Assembly: GCF_036826855.1 (NCBI RefSeq)
Contig: NZ_CP104578.1
Coordinates: 2,046,001 to 2,110,000 of the forward strand
DNA length: 64,000 bases
DNA from: Streptomyces sp. SJL17-4
GTDB taxonomy: Bacteria > Actinomycetota > Actinomycetes > Streptomycetales > Streptomycetaceae
Direction of reading: 5' to 3'
Shown: positions 50,890 through 61,700 of the stretch, in pieces
How the letters are laid out: each line of letters begins with the position of its first letter
Numbering within the stretch: position 1 is the stretch's first letter
Notes under the pieces: model-generated
Seen by the model: only the letters and a program-made list of their open reading frames with translations
Database searches by the model: none
What the model was told of the DNA's origin: nothing
Translations under genes and position numbers: made by a program

Positions 50890-52170
50890 TCAGGCCGCGG
50901 ACACCGGGGCGCGCTCCACGAAGGAGAGCAGGGTGGCCAGGACGTGATCGTGGATCTCGTCCATCCGCGCGGGGGTGAAGCACTTGGCGCTGTACGGCAT
51001 CTCGATGCTGAGACGGCCGTACACGGTCATCGGGGACGCCACCAGCGCGCCCGCGCCGGCCTCGGGGACCCACTTCGAGGAGATGGCGAACTTGCGCATG
51101 TCGGTGATCTCGAGACCGCGTGGCGCCGGCGGCCCCGCGACGCTGCCGACGTTGGGCACGACGAGACTTGCCGTCAGTACGGACGGGTTCGCGAGCAGCC
51201 GGGGCAGGGCCTGGAGCTCCCGGGCGGGTTCGCCCCGCTCGATGGCGTCGCGCAGCTGTCCGGTGATCCGGCGGCCCAGCTCGATCAGGTCGCTTCCGGC
51301 GGGTACGTCGATGACGTCGAGGTACCAGGACGCGGCGGGGATCAGCACGTCGCGGCCGAGCGCCGGGGTCAGCCGGGCCCGCAGATCGACCGGCGAGACG
51401 AAGCTCAGCCGGTGGTCGCTGCCGTAGCCGGGTCCGTAGCCGTCCCGGACCGCGACCAGGAGGGCGGCCCCGACCAGGCCGTGCACGGAGACGCCAGCGC
51501 TCTTGGCGAACGCGACGAGGGCGCTGGTCTGTTCGCGGGTCAGACGGACGCGCTTCACGTCCATCAGGGGCCCGTCCTGCGACGAGGCGTTCGCCGTGAA
51601 CGGGAGCACCGCGAGGGGGTGCGCGGAGGTCCGCTCGGTCCGGTCCTTCACGTAGGCGTCGAGATCCTCCTCGGAGCTCGGCGCGAGCAGATCGTCGACG
51701 GCCACCGGCCACGACTCCCCCGCGGCCCGCGGAGCCTCGTACGAACCGTCCTGGATCCCGGAGTACGCGCTCCAGATCTCGTTGCACAGGACGGTGGCAC
51801 TGTGTCCGTCGCAGATGACGTGGTCGATGCCGAGGACGAACGTCGACTCTCCGTCGCCGCGGAAGAGGGTGGCGCGGACCAGGGGGCCGCCGGCCGGCAG
51901 CGGCCGGTTGAGCTGGTCGGTCAGGTCGGTGGGTCCGGCCGGAAGCACCTCCAGGCGCGGCAGCTCCTCCTCGTCCAGGAGTTCGAGGAAGACCTCGTCG
52001 CCGTCGTGGGCCACCCGGCTGCGGAGCGAGCGGTGCTCGGCGACCTTCGCGGCGAACGCCGCGGCCAGCAACTCCTCGTCGACCTCACCGCGTACGGTGC
52101 AGACGGTCGTCGCGAGGGTCCTGATCTCACCGACGTACAGGATTTCCGACAGAGACAGCTTGCGTCGCAT
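50890..52170 (-). CDS. Free-standing condensation-domain acyltransferase (PapA-like)
   Basis: A 426-residue protein of the condensation/PapA acyltransferase superfamily with an intact active site in FVLGIDHVICDGHSATVLCN (HxxxDG). The second half has LIPAASWYLDVIDVPAG (latch region) and SLVVPNVGSVAGPPAPRGLE, which aligns with the DFG-like segment. Such stand-alone proteins form esters or amides from carrier- or CoA-bound acyl groups, so it could attach the aminocoumarin-bearing acyl chain or another acyl group. ATG 52170 fits the ribosome site GGAGAA better than ATG 52179. Divergent from the MDR gene. Confidence 0.85.
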   Translation of the reverse strand: MRRKLSLSEILYVGEIRTLATTVCTVRGEVDEELLAAAFAAKVAEHRSLRSRVAHDGDEVFLELLDEEELPRLEVLPAGPTDLTDQLNRPLPAGGPLVRATLFRGDGESTFVLGIDHVICDGHSATVLCNEIWSAYSGIQDGSYEAPRAAGESWPVAVDDLLAPSSEEDLDAYVKDRTERTSAHPLAVLPFTANASSQDGPLMDVKRVRLTREQTSALVAFAKSAGVSVHGLVGAALLVAVRDGYGPGYGSDHRLSFVSPVDLRARLTPALGRDVLIPAASWYLDVIDVPAGSDLIELGRRITGQLRDAIERGEPARELQALPRLLANPSVLTASLVVPNVGSVAGPPAPRGLEITDMRKFAISSKWVPEAGAGALVASPMTVYGRLSIEMPYSAKCFTPARMDEIHDHVLATLLSFVERAPVSAA

Positions 52171-52205
52171 ACAGATCATTTCTCCAGACAGGGCTCGGCA
52201 CCGTC

Positions 52206-52383
52206 ACGCTAAATCGGGGCAGGGGACTTCCACATCCCCCGGCCTGACAGTTCCGCGCGGGACGTCCGGAAAGAAAACGAGCGGTGCGGGAAGGTGCCGC
52301 CGGGTCCTACCAGGCTGAGGGATGGTGCGGGCCTACTTCCCGGTACTAGCGTCACCGAATGGCATGACAGGACTCCACATCCC
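52206..52383. promoter_or_regulatory. Divergent promoter region with two TAGCGT -10 boxes and a direct repeat
   Basis: Within the 332-bp gap 52171-52502. On the minus strand TAGCGT (52211-52206) lies about 36 bp before the acyltransferase start; on the plus strand TAGCGT is at 52347-52352. GGACTTCCACATCCC (52224-52238) and GGACTCCACATCCC (52370-52383) form a direct repeat that may bind a regulator. The formamidase promoter uses the same -10. Confidence 0.55.
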
Positions 52384-52502
52384 GTGCGTCCGACAAAGTG
52401 CTGAATTCGCCTTCCCTTGCTGACCGACCCCTGCGTGAGGAGATTCATGCACTGTCGCGACAATCCCCCGCCCATTCAGGCACGACGCGAGAGGGCATAC
52501 GT

Positions 52503-53471
52503 GTGAAAGCCGTCTACGCAGACCGTCCCGACGACCACGATCCGCTGTCGGCGCTGGTCATCGGCGAACGCCCGGACCCCGTGGTCCCCGAGGGCTGGGT
52601 ACGCGTCCGGGTCCGGGCCGTCTCCCTCAACCACAAGGACCTGTGGACCCTGCGGGGCGTCGGGCTGAACCACGACAAGTACCCCCGGATCCTGGGCTGC
52701 GAGGCAGCGGGCGAGGATCCGGACGGCCGTCGGGTGGCGCTGTACCCCGTACTCGACTCGCCGCCCGGGACGACCGACGAGACGCTCGTCCTGCCGGCCG
52801 CGCAGCTCGTCGGGGCGCGGCCGGGAACGCTCGCCGAGTACATCGCGGCGCCCGCCCACAGCCTCCTGCCGGTCCCGGACCACCTCACGTGGGAGGAGGC
52901 CGCCTGTCTGATGTGCACGTGGCTGCCGGCGTACCGGATGCTGTTCACCAAGGCCGAACTGCTCCCCGGGAACTCGGTGCTCGTGCAGGGCGCCGCGGGC
53001 GGACTGTCCACCGCGCTGATCCAGTTGGGCGCGGCCGCCGGACTCCGGGTCTACGCCACGAGCCGTACCGCCGACAAGCGGGATCTGGCCCGACGGCTCG
53101 GCGCCCACGAGGCGTTCGAGCCCAACACCGAGCTGCCGGAGCAGGTGGACGCCGTCATCGACAGCGTCGGCAGGGCGACCTGGACGCATTCACTGCGCAG
53201 CGTGCGCAACGGCGGCACGGTCGTCGTCGCCGGAGCGACCACCGGTGACGTGTCTCCGGCGCGGCTGCACCGCATCTACTTCCATCAGATCAAGATCGTC
53301 GGTTCGTTCAGCGGTACGCGTGACGAGTACGCGCGGATGATCGCGCTGATGAACACGACGGGCATCAGGCCGCTGGTGGACGAGGTGCTGCCGGCGCAGG
53401 ACGCGCCCGCGGCGTTCAAGCGCCTGTCGGACGGCGACGTACGGGGCAACCTCGTCCTCACCTGGCCGTGA
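52503..53471 (+). CDS. Medium-chain dehydrogenase/reductase, quinone-oxidoreductase-like
   Basis: A 322-residue MDR protein: VRAVSLNHKDLWTLRGVG (the N-terminal NHKDL block), TWLPAYRMLFTKAELLPGNS, VLVQGAAGGLSTALIQLGAA (NAD(P)H-binding) and VDAVIDSVGRATWTHSLRSV. It has no structural zinc Cys cluster, so it resembles zinc-independent quinone or enoyl reductases. GTG 52503 with upstream GAGAGGG is preferred to the open upstream frame. It may act as an enoyl reductase or quinone reductase in ansamycin tailoring. It ends at a strong terminator. Confidence 0.85.
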   Translation: MKAVYADRPDDHDPLSALVIGERPDPVVPEGWVRVRVRAVSLNHKDLWTLRGVGLNHDKYPRILGCEAAGEDPDGRRVALYPVLDSPPGTTDETLVLPAAQLVGARPGTLAEYIAAPAHSLLPVPDHLTWEEAACLMCTWLPAYRMLFTKAELLPGNSVLVQGAAGGLSTALIQLGAAAGLRVYATSRTADKRDLARRLGAHEAFEPNTELPEQVDAVIDSVGRATWTHSLRSVRNGGTVVVAGATTGDVSPARLHRIYFHQIKIVGSFSGTRDEYARMIALMNTTGIRPLVDEVLPAQDAPAAFKRLSDGDVRGNLVLTWP

Positions 53472-53495
53472 GGCGGGCGGCCGTCCGCTGACCGA

Positions 53496-53538
53496 CGAAG
53501 AGGCGGTGCCCGGGGAGATCCCGGGCACCGCCTCTTCG
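53496..53538. terminator. Perfect 19-bp hairpin between convergent genes
   Basis: Arms 53496-53514 and 53520-53538 (CGAAGAGGCGGTGCCCGGG with its complement) and a GAGAT loop. It separates the MDR gene from the convergent DAHP-synthase-like gene. Confidence 0.92.
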
Positions 53539-53581
53539 CATGTGCCGCGCAACGCGCCGCCTCGGGGTGGGGCGGTTCGGT

Positions 53582-54826
53582 TCATGTGCCCAGCAGCTCG
53601 GCGGTGTGGAAGCCGAGCTCGACGGCGTGCGACCCGGTGAGTCGCGCCCCGGCGGCGCTCTCGCACGACCCGGCGCTCTCGCGCGACCCGGCTGTCTCGA
53701 CGCGAAGTCCGCCCGGGTGCGTGCCCAGGCGGCGGTGCACCTCGATGAAGCCCGCCACCTCGTCGAGCGCGCCCTCGAATTCCCCGGGGTTGCGATGCAC
53801 CGGGTCGCACTGCCAGACGACCTGCCGACCGGTCGCCTCGACCCGCTCGACGATCGATGGCAGGAGGTCGCGGACCCGCCCGCCCCCCATCGCGCAGGTC
53901 AGGGTCAGCCGCCCCGGGTCGGCGCGCGGGTCGAGGCGCTCCACGAGATCGGCGACGTGTGCCGCGGTGGTGTCGGGGCCGATCCGCAGTCCGACCGGGT
54001 TCGACACCCGCCGGACGAGGTCCGTGTACGAGGCGTCCGCGCGGGCGGTCCGCGCGTCGAGCCAGAGAAAGTGCGCCGAACCGCTGACCATCGAGGTCGC
54101 CGGGCCGGCGGGCGCGGCGTCCTGGCCCATCGGGCGGGGGGTCGACGTGTCCCGTCCCGCCGGGCGGTCGGCCTCAGTGTCCGGGCGCATCATGGCCCGC
54201 TCGTCGTCCGGGGCCACCATCCGGCGGGAGGTGTACACCTCCGCCGTGCGCGCGGTGTGGTCGGTGAAGCCGCCGGCCTCCATGAAGCGCAGACCGCGGC
54301 CGATCCGATCGGCCAGGACCCGGTGGCGGGCGCCGGCGGCGGTGCGTACGAACTCGGTGTTCCAGCGATGGATCCGGTCCAGGGAGGGCGACTCGCCGCG
54401 GCACAGCCCCCGGAACAGGTTCATGATCGGCGCCGAGAGTGCGTGGTCCCGCGCGATGCCGTCGTCGGCGAGGCCGTGGGGCCGGGCGTACGGCCCACAG
54501 ACCTGGGCCGTCTTCACCACCGGCAGGCCGGTCGCGTACATGAGGGCGACGCCCGTCTGGTGCAGCACGCGCAGGTTGGCCTCCAGGTGAACCTGCGGGT
54601 CCCCCGCGGCGGGCCGGGTGCTGTCACCGCCCTGGAGCAGGAACGCCTCGCCCCTGGCGACCGCCGCCAGCCGCACCGACAGCAGCTCCGTCTCGGCCCG
54701 CGCCACGAGCGGCGGCGCGGCGCGGAGCCGTTCCCGGACGGCGTGCGCCGGGCCGCAGTCCTCGTCGGCGAAGGCCGCGGCGAGATCCTCGACGGGCAGG
54801 GGAAGCAGGGTGGTCACGTAGGACAC
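53582..54826 (-). CDS. Divergent class II DAHP-synthase-like protein (RifH relative)
   Basis: A 414-residue protein of the plant-type (class II) DAHP synthase family: FIEVHRRLGTHPGGLRVE, GRLTLTCAMGGGRVRDLLPS, VVWQCDPVHRNPGEFEGALD and VSNPVGLRIGPDT are clear family blocks. Several key residues differ. The metal-ligand Cys motif GGDCAE reads LQGGDSTRP (Cys to Ser), the AGQFAKPR block reads KTAQVCGPYARPHG, and the WxGERTR block reads LWLDARTARAD. AHBA clusters use a class II enzyme (RifH) for aminoDAHP, so context supports that pathway, but the substitutions question normal activity. GTG 54826 has a weak ribosome site; the gene lies 10 bp after the amide-synthase gene. Confidence 0.82.
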   Translation of the reverse strand: MSYVTTLLPLPVEDLAAAFADEDCGPAHAVRERLRAAPPLVARAETELLSVRLAAVARGEAFLLQGGDSTRPAAGDPQVHLEANLRVLHQTGVALMYATGLPVVKTAQVCGPYARPHGLADDGIARDHALSAPIMNLFRGLCRGESPSLDRIHRWNTEFVRTAAGARHRVLADRIGRGLRFMEAGGFTDHTARTAEVYTSRRMVAPDDERAMMRPDTEADRPAGRDTSTPRPMGQDAAPAGPATSMVSGSAHFLWLDARTARADASYTDLVRRVSNPVGLRIGPDTTAAHVADLVERLDPRADPGRLTLTCAMGGGRVRDLLPSIVERVEATGRQVVWQCDPVHRNPGEFEGALDEVAGFIEVHRRLGTHPGGLRVETAGSRESAGSCESAAGARLTGSHAVELGFHTAELLGT

Positions 54827-54836
54827 GGCGGGCCGC

Positions 54837-55631
54837 TCAGCCGACGGGCCCGGTGAGGATGCCCGCGGCGAGGTTCTCGTACTCGGCGTTGTCGACGAGA
54901 GTACGTACCTGCTCACGGCCGTCCCGAACGGTCAGGTACCGCCGCCCCTTCAGGATGGCCTGGCCGTCGTCCACCGCCCGGCTGCAGAGCATCAACCCGC
55001 CGGCCGCGTGCGGTTCCGTCGCGGCCAGCTTCTCGTTGACCTTGCCCTCGAGCTCCGACCAGGCGTCGGGCTCCCTGACGGCCAGCGTGAAGCGGTAGAC
55101 GACGTGCCAGCGGCCGCCCTGCGCGCACCGGCGCAGGACGAGGTGCCCGGCGTCCTCGACGAGCCGGTACTGGACGCCGTACTGGACCTGGATCTCCTCA
55201 CCGACCCGCAGTGGTTCCAGGAAGGACGGTCCCGCGTATCCGACGTCGACGAGCCACCGCTCGTCGTCCAGCGCGACGAGGAGGAGCATGTGCTCGACCT
55301 CCGTGCCGAAGACCTGCGCCCCTTCGACGGTGCTGCCGCCGATCAGGGCGACGTCGAAACCCAATTCCCGGAGCAGCCGGAAGAAGAGGCGGCTGAGCTG
55401 AATACAGCCGCCACCGTGGCCTTCGGCGATCACCGCGTCGAATGTGGCGTCCTCGTCGATGTCGACCAGGGCGACTCCGGTCCCCTCCGACGGCGGAAGC
55501 GTGAGTGAGCTGACGCTGTTGTACGGAATTGCCATGAGGTGTTTCTTGTGGAGCGCCCGCAGCGTGTCGAGATCCGGTTTCGCCTCTCCCTCATGACCTA
55601 TGCACCGCAGATATTCGACGACGTCGAACAT
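54837..55631 (-). CDS. Arylamine N-acetyltransferase-type amide synthase (RifF-like macrolactam closure)
   Basis: A 264-residue NAT-family protein with the Cys-His-Asp triad: Cys76 in AVIAEGHGGGCIQLSRLFFR, His114 in GTEVEHMLLLVAL and Asp129 in RWLVDVGYAGPSFLEPL. It lies immediately downstream of the last PKS module, which has no thioesterase. This is the arrangement of RifF in ansamycin clusters, where the NAT homologue releases the chain from the last ACP by forming the macrolactam with the starter aryl amine. ATG 55631 behind GTGAGGAA. A strong hairpin separates it from the PKS gene. An ordinary xenobiotic NAT is the less likely alternative. Confidence 0.9.
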   Translation of the reverse strand: MFDVVEYLRCIGHEGEAKPDLDTLRALHKKHLMAIPYNSVSSLTLPPSEGTGVALVDIDEDATFDAVIAEGHGGGCIQLSRLFFRLLRELGFDVALIGGSTVEGAQVFGTEVEHMLLLVALDDERWLVDVGYAGPSFLEPLRVGEEIQVQYGVQYRLVEDAGHLVLRRCAQGGRWHVVYRFTLAVREPDAWSELEGKVNEKLAATEPHAAGGLMLCSRAVDDGQAILKGRRYLTVRDGREQVRTLVDNAEYENLAAGILTGPVG

Positions 55632-55657
55632 TTCCTCACCACATTTCTCGTCAGGTG

Positions 55658-55710
55658 GCCCCGGTGCCGGTCGCCGGCAGGAAGACCTGCGGGGCGACCG
55701 GCACCGGGGC
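55658..55710. terminator. Long hairpin between PKS and amide-synthase genes
   Basis: An 18-bp perfect stem (55658-55675 with 55693-55710), extended inward by GCAGG/CCTGC around an AAGA loop. It lies 20 bp after the PKS stop and 26 bp before the amide-synthase start (minus-strand reading). It may terminate most PKS transcripts or act as an mRNA-stabilising barrier. Confidence 0.75.
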
Positions 55711-55729
55711 GGTTCTCAGGGAGACGTCG

Positions 55730-58700
55730 TCAGCCGGCGAGCCGGTCGGTCGTCCGCTCGTGCAGGAACGCCGCGAGCATCGAAGGGGTCGGGTACTCGA
55801 AGACCACGTTGGACGGCAGCTTCGTGCCGCTCAACTCGACCAGCCTGTTGCGCAGTTGCATGGCGGTCAGCGAGTCGAAGCCGATCTCGAAGAGCCCCTG
55901 GTCGGCGCTGAGCCGATCAGCCGTGGCGTACCCGAGGACCGCGGCGATCTGCGTACGCACCACGTCGAGCAGGAGTTCCTCCCGCTCGGCGGCGGGCAGC
56001 GTCTCCAGCTGGTCCGCGAGCGCACGCCGCTCGTCGGCGGAGACCACGGCCTGGGCCGTCGGGCGCCGCCTGCGGCCCGGAACCCGCTGGAGCCGCGCCT
56101 GGGCACCACCGGTGGCGGCGGCCGCGGCCGCGGTCTGTTCGGCGGACACGGTCCGTGCGACCGCCGACCGCATCGTCAGCACCGGCGTCCCCATCTCGTC
56201 GACCGCCGCGAACGACAGCGTGTCGGAGCCGGTCCGGGTCAGCATGATCCGGAGGCTCGCGGCACCCTCGGCGTGCAGCACCACGTCGTGCCACGCGGAG
56301 AACAGCGGCGTCTCCCCGTCGGGGCCGGTCACGGACAGCGCGGGCTGCGTCGCCGCGTCCAGCAGGGCCGGGTGCAGACCGAACCGGCCCGCGTCCGCCC
56401 GCTGGTCGTCCGCAAGGGCGGCCTCGACGAAGAGCTCCTCGCCCCGCCGCCAGACGGCGCGCAGGCCCTGGAACGCCGGCCCGTGGGCGTACCCCTTCTT
56501 CGCGAGTACGGCGTAGAGGTCGGTGAGGTCGACGGGCTCGGCACCGGCCGGCGGCCACTGGCCGAGGTCGCCGCCGCCCTCACTCGTGCCCGTATCCGCA
56601 CCCGTGCCTGCACCCGTGCCCGCTGCCGCGAAGGGCGCCTCGGGCGACAGAGTGCCGTACGCGTGCCGGGTCCACTCCTGCCCGCTTCCCTGACCTGCGT
56701 CGCGGGCATCCCCGGACGAGGAGTAGACCGCGACGGTACGACGGCCCATCGGGTCCTCGCCGCCGACGGTGACGTGCACCCGGACGGAGCCCTCCTCCGG
56801 AAGAACCAGCGGAGCGTCGGTCACCAGCTCGTCCAGCACCTCGCAGGCGAACTCGTCGCCCGCCCTGATGGCCAGGTCGACGAAGGCCGCGCCCGGGACC
56901 AGTACCGCGCCGTGGACGGCGTGGTCGGCCAGCCAGGAGTGCGTACGCAGCGACCAGCGGGAGGTGAAGACCAGCCCGTCCGACTGCGGCAGCTCGACGA
57001 CGGCGCCGAGGAGGGGGTGATCGGACTCGGTCTGGCCGAACGAGCCCGCAGGCGTGGCCGACTTCGTGCGCTGGATCCAGTAGTGCTCGTGGTCGAAGGC
57101 GTACGTGGGCAGGTCACGCTGGTGCCGGGCGGACCCGGCAGGCAGGACGGCCGTCCAGTCGACGTCCACACCACGGACGAAGGCCTCGGCGAGGGAGGCC
57201 AGCATGCGGCGCATGCCGCCCTCGCCCCGGCGCAGGGACCCCACCAGCAGGGGGGTGACGTCCGCGGTGTCCGCGATCTCGGAGATGGGCTGGAGGAGGA
57301 CGGGGTGGGGGCTGACTTCGACGAAGACACCGAAGCCCGCACCGATCAGCTCACGGACAGCGGGCTCGAAGCCCACCGTGCGCCGCAGGTTGCGGTACCA
57401 GTACCCCCCGTCCACGACGCCCGCCTCTTCGATCCAGGCGCAGTCCACGGACGAGAAGAAGGGAATCTCGGGAGCAAGCGCGGAAACCCCGGCGAGCTCG
57501 GTCGCGAGGACCTCTTCCACGGCCTCGACGTGACGGGTGTGGGACGCGTAGTCCACCGCGACCCGCCGCACCCGCACACCACGGCCCTCCAGCACGGTCA
57601 GCAGACCATCCAAGGCATCCGCATCACCCGCGATCACCACGGACGTCGGGCCGTTGACCGCCGCGACCTCCACACCCTCGACGAGCAGACCGCGAACCTC
57701 GGCCTCCGAAAGTGCAACGGAAGCCATTCCGCCAGCGCCGGACAGGACTCGGCCGATCGCCTGACTCCGCAGAGCCACCACACGCGCCGCATCCTCAAGG
57801 GACAGCGCACCCGCGACACACGCCGCAGCGATCTCGCCCTGGGAGTGGCCCAGGACCGCGTCGGGCACGACACCGGCCGCACGCCACACGGCGGCCAGCG
57901 ACACCATCACCGCGAAACTCGCCGGCTGGATCACATCCACCCGCTCCAGCAACGCCGCATCCGCATCACCCCGCAGGACGTCCGTCAGCGACCAGTCCAC
58001 GAACGGGGACAGCGCACGCTCGCACTCCGCCACCCGATCCGCGAACACCGCGGACGAATCCAGCAGTTCACGGCCCATGCCCACCCACTGAGCACCCTGA
58101 CCCGGGAACACGAACACCGACCGACCACGAGCGGCAGAACGGCCGACCGGAGACTCGCCGCGCGCCAGCGCGCCCAGACCCGACAGCAGCTCGTCACGCG
58201 AACCCGCGACCACCACCGCACGATCCGACAACACCGCACGACCGGAGACGAGCGAACCCGCGACCCGCGCGAGCGAGACGGTCTCGTCCGCCTCGACGAA
58301 CGCCGCCAGCCGCTGCGCCTGACCGGCCAGCGCACCCGCACCCTTCGCCGACACCACGAACGGCAGCACAGCATCGTCCGGCTCGGCCTGCGACGGCAGC
58401 TCCGCCTCCACCGGCGCCTGCTCCAGGATCACGTGCGCGTTCGTACCGCTGACACCGAACGAGGACACGCCGGCCCGGCGCGCGCGGTCCGTCTCCGGCC
58501 ACGACCGGGACTCCGTCAGGAGCTCCACCGCACCGGTCGACCAGTCCACCTCGGGCGTCGGCTCGTCGACGTTCAGCGTCGCCGGCAGGATGCCATGTCG
58601 CATGGACTCGACCATCTTGATGACGCTCGCCACGCCCGAAGCGGCCTGCGCGTGCCCGATGTTGGACTTGACCGAGCCGAGCCACAGCGGCCGGCCCTCC

Positions 58701-61700
58701 TCGCGGCCCTGACCGTAGGTGGCCAGCAGCGCCTGTGCCTCGATCGGGTCCCCGAGCCTGGTGCCGGTGCCGTGCGCCTCGACGACGTCGACATCGGCCG
58801 ACGTCAGACCCGCCCCGGCCAGCGCCTTGCGGATCACCCGCTGCTGGGAGGGGCCGTTCGGAGCCGTCAGACCGTTCGACGCACCGTCCTGGTTGACCGC
58901 CGAACCGCGAACCACCGCGAGGACCTGGTGACCGTTCTCACGGGCGTCCGAGAGACGCTCAAGCAGCAGGACGCCCACGCCCTCCGCCCAGCCCGTGCCG
59001 TCGGCGGAGGAGGAGAAGGCCTTGACCCGGCCGTCGGCGGCCAGGCCGCGCTGGCGGGAGAAGCCGATGAAGGTGTCCGGGGTGGACATGACGGTGGCTC
59101 CGCCGGCGAGTGCCATCGTGCACTCGCCCTGCCGCAGCGCCTGCGCGGCCAGGTGGATCGCGACGAGCGACGACGAGCACGCCGTGTCCACGGTGACCGC
59201 GGGACCCTCGAACCCGAACACGTACGACACACGGCCCGAGGCCACACTGCCCGCACTGCCCGTGCCCGCGAAGCCCTCAAGCTCCGCCGGAACACCCTCA
59301 CCCGAGGCATACCCCTGACCCATCACACCCGAGAACACGCCCACCTCGGCACCCCGAAGCACACCCGGATCGATCCCCGCCCGCTCGAACACCTCCCACG
59401 AGGTCTCCAACAGCAGCCGCTGCTGCGGATCCATCGCCGTCGCCTCACGCGGCGAGATCCCGAAGAACCCCGCATCGAAGCGACCCGCCTCGTGCAGGAA
59501 ACCGCCCTGCCGGACGTACGTCGTCCCCGGATTGTCGGGGTCGGCGTCGAACAGACCCTCCAGATCCCACCCGCGATCCGTCGGGAAGCCGGACATGCCG
59601 TCGCGGCCCTCACTCACCATCTGCCACAGGTCCTCCGGACCGGCAACGCCACCCGGCAGGCGGCAGGCCATGCCCACGATGACGATGGGGTCGTCGTCCG
59701 TGGAGACGGTGACCCGCGCGGTGGGGGCGACGGCGGCCGTCTGCCCGCTGAACTCGTCGCGCAGGTACCGCGCGAGGGCGCGCGGGGTCGGGTAGTCGAA
59801 GATCAGCGTGGCGGGGAGCTTCACGCCCGTCGCCGTGCTGAGACGGTTGCGCAGCTCGACCGCCGTCAGCGAGTCGAAGCCGGCGTCCTTGAACGCCTTG
59901 TCCGCCTCGACGCGCTCGACCGTCGCGTGGCCGAGGACGGTCGCCGTGTGGGTGCGGACCAGGTCAAGGAGGGCCTTCTCCTGGTCGGCGGGCGTGAGGC
60001 CCGCCAGTCGCTGGGCGAGGGCGTTACGGTCACCCGCGCCGGCCTGCGCCGTGCGGCGGCCCGGACGCACAAGCCCCCGGAGGACCGGCTGCACCCCGCC
60101 ACCGGCCGTGGCCTCCGCCCGTACCGCACGCAGGTCCAGCTTCATCGGGACGAGCAGCGCCTGCGCCCCGGCGACGGCGGAGTCGAAGAGGTCCATGCCC
60201 TCGGCCGAGGACAGGGCCAGGACACCGCCACGGCCCATACGAGCCTGATCGGCGGCGCCGAGGTGACCGGTCATGCCACCGGACGTCTGGGCCCACAGGC
60301 CCCAGGCGAGGGAGACGCCGGGCAGGCCCGCCGCGCGGCGGCGGAGCATGAGGGCGTCGAGGTAGGCGTTGGCGGCGGCGTAGTTGCCCTGACCCGCCGA
60401 ACCGAAGATGCCGGCCGCGGAGGAGAACACCACGAAGGCATCCAGGTCCAGGCCGCGCGTCAGCTCGTCCAAGTGGTGGGCGGCGGCAGCCTTCGGAGCG
60501 AAGACACCCGCGAGACGGTCCTCGTTCAGCGCGCCCAGCAGGCAGTCGTCGAGGACACCCGCCGTGTGGATCACAGCGCTCAGACGACGCTCGGCGGAGA
60601 TGCCGGTCAGCAGCTCGGAAACGGCCTCGCGGTCGGAGACGTCGCAGGCGACGACGGTCGCCGTGGCACCGTCCGCCGACAGCTCGGCCACCAGCTCGGC
60701 AGCACCCTCCGCGCCCTGACCGCGACGGCTGGCCAGCACCAGATGCCGTACACCGTGCGCCGACACCAGATGCCGGGCCAGAACGCCCGCCAGGGAACCC
60801 GTACCACCCGTGATCAGAACCGTGCCCTCAGGATCGAAGACCCCTCCCTGACCCGCCGATCCGGCCCCAGCACCGGCCCGCGCCAGACGCGGCACCGACA
60901 CCAGACCGCCACGCACCGCGAGCTGCGGCTCACCAGCGCCCAGCACACCCGACACCAGGTCCGCGCCGACCTCGACGCCCGGCTCCACGTCCACCAGGAC
61001 GATCCGGTCCGGATACTCCGCCTGCGCGGCCCGCACCAGACCCCACACCGCAGCACCAGCCGGATCCGACACACCAGACCCGCCCGCAGGCACCGCACCA
61101 CGCGTCACCACCACCAACGGCGACTCCTCACACCCCGGAGCCACCAACCACGACTGCAACACACTAAGCACCCGGCCCAGCAGCCCGACTGCCTCACCAC
61201 CGTCGACGGCCTCAAGCACCACCACCGACGGCACGTCGATCAACGACGCCACATCAGCAGCATCCGCCACCACTACCGGCGCAGCGCCACCACCGGAGAC
61301 CGAAACCCCAGACAGCTCAGCCCACTCAAGCCCGAACAGCGAATCAACACCCACACCCGTCCCGGCACCCGCAGCATCCAGCTGCTCCACCGACACCGGC
61401 CGCGACACCAGCGAATCCATCGTCAGCACCGGAGCACCCGACTCGTCCGCCGCATCGAACGACAACGCATCCGGACCGCACGGAGCCACCCGCACCCGCA
61501 GCCCCGAAGCACCGGCCGCCTGCAGCACCACACCGTTCCACGCGAACGGCAGCGTGATGCCTTCCTCGGGCTCGGTGTCGTCGTGGGCCGAAACCGACTG
61601 CAGAGCCGCGTCGAACAGCGCCGGGTGCAGGCCGAACCGGCGTGCCTCCTCGGTCAGTTCCTCCGGCAGGGCGGCCTCGGCGAAGAGCTCCTCGCCACGC

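Noticed and set aside
54837..55631. NAT homologue as HlmA, the holothin acetyltransferase
   Set aside because: It adjoins the terminal PKS module that lacks a thioesterase and a DAHP-synthase relative, so the RifF-type amide synthase reading is better supported. Acetylation of holothin is kept only as a weak alternative.
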